Assembly (NCBI RefSeq): GCF_011065935.2
Contig: NZ_JAAMNH020000001.1
Location: 1,199,001 to 1,263,000, forward strand
Source of the DNA: Clostridium estertheticum
GTDB lineage: Bacteria; Bacillota; Clostridia; Clostridiales; Clostridiaceae
Length of the DNA: 64,000 nucleotides
Reading direction: 5' to 3'
Part shown: piece after piece, positions 63,236 to 64,000 of the stretch
How positions within the stretch are numbered: the stretch's first letter is position 1
Layout of the letters: every line of letters begins with the position of its first letter
Notes under the pieces: model-generated
Database searches by the model: none
Seen by the model: the letters and a program-made list of their open reading frames with translations, nothing else
Told to the model about the DNA's origin: nothing
Program-made: the position numbers and the translations under genes

Positions 63236-64000
63236 ATGAAAAAATTACTGGTATTTCAAAGCGATTTTGGTTTAGTGGATGGTGCTGTTGCAGCTATGTA
63301 TGGCGTGGCTCATGAAGTAGAGGAAAATTTAAAGCTTTATAACTTAACACATGATATTACACCTTATAACATATGGGAGGCATCTTACCGTCTTTTTCAA
63401 TCAGTAGAATATTGGCCTAAAGGCACGGTTTTTATTTCAGTGGTAGACCCAGGGGTTGGGTCAAGCCGTAAGAGTGTAGTAGCATTAACTGAATCTGGTC
63501 ACTACATTGTAACCCCTGATAACGGCACCTTAACACATCTTAAAAAATATGTAGGTATAACTGAAATTAGAGAAATTGAAGAATCAAAGCACCGTCGACA
63601 AGACACTGAAAGTTCCTTTACCTTCCACGGTCGTGATGTTTACGCTTATACAGGAGCAAAGATTGCTGCAGGCAAAATTACATTTGAAGAGGTGGGTGCA
63701 TTATTATCAGTAGAGAATATAGTGGAGCTTGAAATAGGTAAAATAGTAAAAACCGAAAAAAGTGTAAAAGGTAGCATTGATATTCTAGATGTACGTTTTG
63801 GTAGCTTATGGACTGATATCACAAGAGAAGATTTTTTAGAAATTGGATTTAATGTAGGGGACAGAGTTGAAGTTATAATTTACAATGGACCAACTCGTGT
63901 ATACAACAATCGTATAGTTTATGGGAAATCATTTGCAGACGTATACGTTAGTGAGCAGTTAATTTATGTTAACTCCGTATACCGTATGGCGGTTGCAATA
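63236..64000 (+). CDS. SAM hydrolase / SAM-hydroxide adenosyltransferase (DUF62), copy 2 (3' partial)
   Basis: The frame starts at ATG 63236 after GGAGG and runs open to the end of the window (255 codons). It is homologous to the gene at 61585 (FQSDFGLVDGAVAAMYG, VDPGVGSSRK, TPDNGTLTHL, FHGRDVYAY) at roughly half identity. Two diverged copies in one operon suggest that the products act together as a mixed oligomer or on two substrates. Confidence 0.88.
   Translation, partial: MKKLLVFQSDFGLVDGAVAAMYGVAHEVEENLKLYNLTHDITPYNIWEASYRLFQSVEYWPKGTVFISVVDPGVGSSRKSVVALTESGHYIVTPDNGTLTHLKKYVGITEIREIEESKHRRQDTESSFTFHGRDVYAYTGAKIAAGKITFEEVGALLSVENIVELEIGKIVKTEKSVKGSIDILDVRFGSLWTDITREDFLEIGFNVGDRVEVIIYNGPTRVYNNRIVYGKSFADVYVSEQLIYVNSVYRMAVAI

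Overview
The window reads as chromosomal DNA of a strictly anaerobic, AT-rich Clostridium-type Firmicute. Supporting signs are strong GGAGG ribosome-binding sites, many U-tract terminators, glycyl-radical and ferredoxin-rich enzymes, a sigma-54 activator, PTS and ECF transporters, and no respiratory genes. No rRNA, tRNA, CRISPR array or prophage was recognised.

Region 1 (1-26 kb) is a complete choline-degrading glycyl-radical microcompartment (cut/GRM) locus. After the end of an aldo/keto reductase comes a DMT-family transporter broken by a one-base frameshift, with a small partner protein. A long operon follows (3349-18428). It encodes a tandem-BMC shell protein, a catalytically defective aldehyde dehydrogenase, choline TMA-lyase CutC, activase CutD, further shell proteins (EutS/PduU-like, GrpU-like, EutN, PduT-like, BMC-H with a tail, two nearly identical BMC-H), EutP, a cobalamin-adenosyltransferase-like protein, EutJ, PduS-like flavo-Fe/S protein, EutQ, an active aldehyde dehydrogenase and PduL. 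Choline would be split to trimethylamine and acetaldehyde; acetaldehyde would go to acetyl-CoA and acetyl phosphate, or to ethanol. A cysteine-rich protein, a PocR-domain histidine kinase with an AraC-type response regulator, an iron alcohol dehydrogenase, a LicA-like choline kinase and an intact second copy of the transporter/small-protein pair complete the region. Four promoters (transporter 1, cut operon, alcohol dehydrogenase, transporter 2) share paired repeats 19 bp apart placed 20-21 bp before an ACTGG box, which points to one regulon.

Region 2 (26-31 kb) is a MurNAc recycling operon (murQ, murP, mupG, murR) with a likely CcpA site, then a nitroreductase. Region 3 (31.5-36 kb) is a scarred patch: a TipA-type MerR regulator, a membrane-protein pseudogene, a HEARO/omega-RNA-like leader with an IscB/IsrB-type RuvC protein whose HNH domain is largely missing, a flavodoxin-ferredoxin protein, a GyrI-like pseudogene, and a 188-bp duplication of the tipA 3' end. 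Region 4 (36-47 kb) has a tandem-PilZ protein, a GlnK/GlnL-like two-component system facing a GltP-like symporter, and a sigma-54 activator next to a C-S lyase / amino-acid permease / broken ridA / D-cysteine desulfhydrase cluster preceded by a -24/-12 promoter.

Region 5 (47-57 kb) is a beta-galactoside uptake and hydrolysis operon (ABC importer without ATPase, LacZ, GH63-like glycosidase, EamA exporter, LacI regulator). Region 6 (57.4-64 kb) is a GntR-controlled ECF transporter with two SAM-hydrolase (DUF62) homologues and a GNAT protein, of unknown substrate; the last gene runs off the window.
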